The translations under genes were made by a program, and so were the position numbers. Shown here piece after piece: positions 6,047 to 8,642 of a stretch of 8,642 nucleotides of DNA; positions within the stretch are counted from its first letter, which is position 1; the number at the start of each line of letters is the position of its first letter. Source of the DNA: an uncultured Bacteroidota bacterium (GTDB taxonomy: Bacteria > Bacteroidota > Bacteroidia > Chitinophagales > Chitinophagaceae); NCBI GenBank assembly GCA_903933995.1, contig CAIZMD010000345.1:1-8642 (forward strand), read 5' to 3'. Below the pieces are notes generated by a model. The model was not told the DNA's origin. It saw only the letters and a program-made list of their open reading frames with translations, and did not search any database.

Positions 6047-8562
6047 CTGTTATAGTTGGCTTATTGTTTGCTATTTGCGGACAAGCCCAGGTGAAACCCA
6101 CTTCGGCAACAGACAGGTTAAAAGTGGTGGAACAACGCCAGGCACTTCAACAAAAATCACTGGTTAATCAAACCGGATTCCGCAATATTGGCCCAAGTGT
6201 CATGAGCGGAAGGGTAGTAGATATTGATGCCAATCCTACTGATCCTACAGAATTTTATGTTGCATATGCATCTGGAGGATTATGGCATACCACCAATAAT
6301 GGTCAAAGTTTCCAACCCATTTTTGATAGTACTGATATCTTGACCATTGGAGATATTGCTGTTAACTGGAAAAACAGAGCCATTTGGGTGGGCACTGGAG
6401 AAGTAAACAGTAGTCGCTCCTCCTATGCAGGAATGGGTATCTATAAATCTTTGGACAATGGTAAACATTGGGATTGGATGGGTCTTCCTGAAAGTCACCA
6501 TATTGGTAAAATTCAATTGCATCCTTCAGACCCTAACACGGTTTGGGTAGCAGCATTGGGTCATTTATTTTCTTTTAACAAGGAAAGAGGTGTTTACAAA
6601 ACAACAGACGCAGGAAAAACTTGGCAACATGTTTTAGCCGTTGATGATAAGACTGGAGCCGTTGATCTAGAAATCAATCCAACTAATCCAAACGAATTAT
6701 ACGCAGCCATGTGGTACCGCACCAGAACCGCTTCAAATTTTGAAGAAAGTGGCAAAACCAGTGGTATTTATAAGAGTACCGATGGTGGAAATAATTGGGT
6801 GTTGGTTTCTAAAGTAGGAAGTGGTTTCCCTAATGGTGATGGGGTTGGCAGAATAGGTCTAGCCGTATCGCCCAAGCAACCCAATATTGTTTATGCCGTT
6901 TTAGACAATCAGTTTCGTGTATCCGATACGGTTAAACGTGCGGTTGATACCAGCCGTTATGTGCTGCGCGATTTTAAAGACTTAACCAAGGAACAATTTC
7001 TTGCACTAGATAATAAGAAATTGGCCATGTTTACTTCAGGTAGAAGAAGTGGGATTCCTGCAAAATATACTCCTGCCATTTTGAAAGATTTGGTAAAAGC
7101 AGATAAGCTAAAACCAACTTGTATTTGGGACTATTTATATGATGCAAATGCCGCTTTGTTTGAAACACCGATTGTTGGATGTGAAGTATATAGGAGTGAT
7201 AACAGCGGAGAAACTTGGAAAAAAACCAATGATAAATCTGTGGGTTCTTTTTTCTATAGTACTTATGGTTATTATTTTGGTAAGATCTTTGTTAGCCCTT
7301 CCAACCCAGACAAAGTATTTATTACTGGTTTGAATGTGATGATGAGTAAAGACGGAGGCAAATCATTTACCAATATTGCCAAAGAACACGTGCATTCAGA
7401 TCACCACGTAGTTTGGATTGATCCAGCTAAGGATAGTCATATCATCAACGGAAATGATGGTGGCGCCAATATTAGTTATGACGATGGCGCTCATTGGTTC
7501 AAAGCCAATACACCTCCTGTTGGTCAGTTCTATAATATTGCAGTAGACAATGCCAAGCCTTATAATGTGTATGGTGGTTTGCAAGATAACGGAACATGGT
7601 TTGCACCTAGTACCACTAGAGAAAATTATGACTGGTATGATTCAGGAGAGAATCCCTACAAGAATCTGAATGGTGGCGATGGTATGCAAGTACAAGTAGA
7701 CACAAGGGATAATAAAACCGTGTATACTGGATCACAGTATGGTAATTATATGAGAAGCAATACCGGTGGTGGGGATAGAAAAAGTGTAAAACCCACCAAT
7801 GATTTGGGTGAAACCAATTTCAGGTTTAACTGGCAGGCACCCATCTTATTGAGTAAGCATAACCAAGACGTATTTTATTATGGTTCCAACAAGTTTCATA
7901 GGTCTATGAATAGAGGAGATAGTATGGTTACTATGAGTCCTGATCTAACAACTAACCCAGCCCAAGGCGATGTTCCTTACGGTACCTTAAGTACCATTAG
8001 TGAAAGTCCATTGAAATTTGGACTAATCTATGTGGGAACCGATGATGGTAATATACATGTGAGCAAAGACGGTGGTTATACTTGGAATTTAATTACCAAG
8101 AAACTTCCAAAGGGATTGTATGTAAGTAGGGTAGTAGCCAGTGCTTATTCAGAAAGCAGGGTTTATATTAGCTTAAATGGTTACAGAAATGACCATTTTC
8201 TGCCCTATGTTTATGTAAGTGAAGACTATGGTACTACATGGAAGCAAATTGGAAAAGATTTGCCAAATGAGCCAGTGAATGTGATCAAAGAAGACCACGC
8301 CAATGAAGGCATTTTATATGTTGGAACCGATGGTGGTTTGTTTGTTAGCATTGATAGAGGAGAAAGTTTTATGCAATGGAACAAAGGCTTACCAATGAGC
8401 GTACCTATTCATGATATTGTAACCCAGGCACGTGAAAACGAGATTGTACTTGGTACCCATGGAAGAAGCTTATATATTGGCAAACTAGACGATCTTCAAA
8501 AATTATACAAAGACGCTGATTTTAGGACTAAACGTCAAGCAGAGATTGAAAAGAAAAAATAA
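6034..8562 (+). CDS. Secreted Asp-box (BNR/sortilin-like) beta-propeller protein, often annotated as glycosyl hydrolase
   Basis: This 842-residue protein starts with a signal peptide (MRKTTVIVGLLFAICG, cleavage likely before Gln) and is then built from Asp-box repeats (S/T-x-D-x-G-x-x-W/F). I count ten: TTNNGQSF (86-93), SLDNGKHW (139), TTDAGKTW (190), STDGGNNW (248), RSDNSGETW (387), SKDGGKSF (438), SYDDGAHW (481), SKDGGYTW (677), SEDYGTTW (729) and SIDRGESF (772). They span nearly the whole chain, suggesting two beta-propellers as in sortilin/VPS10-like and xyloglucanase-like folds. An alpha-helical insertion at about 296-385 (LTKEQFLALDNKKL, DLVKADKLKP) interrupts the first propeller and is typical of this Bacteroidota family. 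A C-terminal sorting domain is absent; the end is the charged KRQAEIEKKK. Asp-boxes lie on the propeller rim and do not prove hydrolase activity, and no catalytic residues can be assigned. It may be a sugar- or protein-binding scaffold. Its gene diverges from the MORN-like gene. Confidence 0.88.
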   Translation: MRKTTVIVGLLFAICGQAQVKPTSATDRLKVVEQRQALQQKSLVNQTGFRNIGPSVMSGRVVDIDANPTDPTEFYVAYASGGLWHTTNNGQSFQPIFDSTDILTIGDIAVNWKNRAIWVGTGEVNSSRSSYAGMGIYKSLDNGKHWDWMGLPESHHIGKIQLHPSDPNTVWVAALGHLFSFNKERGVYKTTDAGKTWQHVLAVDDKTGAVDLEINPTNPNELYAAMWYRTRTASNFEESGKTSGIYKSTDGGNNWVLVSKVGSGFPNGDGVGRIGLAVSPKQPNIVYAVLDNQFRVSDTVKRAVDTSRYVLRDFKDLTKEQFLALDNKKLAMFTSGRRSGIPAKYTPAILKDLVKADKLKPTCIWDYLYDANAALFETPIVGCEVYRSDNSGETWKKTNDKSVGSFFYSTYGYYFGKIFVSPSNPDKVFITGLNVMMSKDGGKSFTNIAKEHVHSDHHVVWIDPAKDSHIINGNDGGANISYDDGAHWFKANTPPVGQFYNIAVDNAKPYNVYGGLQDNGTWFAPSTTRENYDWYDSGENPYKNLNGGDGMQVQVDTRDNKTVYTGSQYGNYMRSNTGGGDRKSVKPTNDLGETNFRFNWQAPILLSKHNQDVFYYGSNKFHRSMNRGDSMVTMSPDLTTNPAQGDVPYGTLSTISESPLKFGLIYVGTDDGNIHVSKDGGYTWNLITKKLPKGLYVSRVVASAYSESRVYISLNGYRNDHFLPYVYVSEDYGTTWKQIGKDLPNEPVNVIKEDHANEGILYVGTDGGLFVSIDRGESFMQWNKGLPMSVPIHDIVTQARENEIVLGTHGRSLYIGKLDDLQKLYKDADFRTKRQAEIEKKK

Positions 8563-8580
8563 ATCAGATTTCCTATGATG

Positions 8581-8612
8581 AAAAAATAGCCTCCATGGAG
8601 GCTATTTTTTTT
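8581..8612 (+). terminator. Rho-independent terminator after the propeller gene
   Basis: A perfect inverted repeat pairs 8581-8594 with 8597-8610; sterically the loop is CATG, giving a 13-bp stem with a GC-rich core (TAGCCTC/GAGGCTA) and a run of eight T at 8605-8612. The A-run on the left side makes it symmetric, so it can also stop minus-strand transcription. Confidence 0.92.
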
Positions 8613-8642
8613 GTAAAATCCAGAGGTCTTGTCCACCCATCA
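8602..8642 (-). CDS. Possible C-terminal tail of a convergent gene, cut by the window edge
   Basis: On the minus strand one frame is open from the window edge to a TAG at 8602-8604 and reads MGGQDLWILQKK. The GG-x-D-x-W pattern is protein-like and recalls the last strand of beta-propeller or gliding-type repeat proteins. If real, its stop lies inside the terminator hairpin, which would then serve both convergent genes. Only about a dozen codons are visible, so this is weak. Confidence 0.3.
   Translation of the reverse strand, partial: MGGQDLWILQKK

Noticed and set aside
6280..6522. Minus-strand open frame opposite the propeller gene
   Set aside because: It is an antisense shadow of Asp-box coding sequence.

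Overview
The window is AT-rich, fully bacterial and looks like a chromosomal segment of a Bacteroidota, most likely order Chitinophagales (family Chitinophagaceae is my inference from protein style, not from a search). Supporting signs are the near absence of Shine-Dalgarno sequences, signal peptides that end just before Gln, an ECF sigma factor paired with a barrel-bearing membrane protein, a Bacteroidetes-style M1 peptidase, and one plausible TTG/TAnnTTTG-type promoter. I saw no tRNA, rRNA, CRISPR array, insertion sequence or phage gene. Coding density is very high: no gap between genes exceeds about 70 bases.

Layout. Positions 1-1101 (+) hold the C-terminal part of an M1 zinc aminopeptidase whose HEXXH motif lies upstream of the window. 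A strong hairpin terminator follows (1128-1168). Two tandem paralogous secreted esterases of the alpha/beta-hydrolase fold come next (1170-1985 and 2035-2859, +). A terminator at 2858-2883 separates them from a convergent minus-strand block. Read in its own direction from about 5990 down to 2916, that block is: a secreted MORN/YwqK-like repeat protein, an ECF sigma factor, an overlapping gene for a protein with one inner-membrane helix, a long Asn/Ser/Thr/Gln-rich linker and an outer-membrane beta-barrel domain, and a small c-type cytochrome lipoprotein. Divergent from the block, with only a few tens of bases between, is an 842-residue secreted Asp-box (BNR/sortilin-like) beta-propeller protein (6034-8562, +), closed by a perfect hairpin terminator (8581-8612). 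The last 41 bases may be the tail of another minus-strand gene.

How the genes fit together. Most of the products are predicted to be exported or envelope-bound: peptidase, esterases, propeller, MORN protein and cytochrome. The regulatory centre is the sigma factor and its overlapping partner gene. The partner's architecture (short cytoplasmic head, one transmembrane helix, about 150 residues of disordered linker, C-terminal outer-membrane barrel) suggests one polypeptide spanning the whole envelope and linking the outer membrane to a cytoplasmic sigma factor. This resembles the dual membrane-spanning anti-sigma factors (Dma) reported in Bacteroides thetaiotaomicron. It is the most interesting system in the window; the functional link is inferred from architecture and gene overlap.
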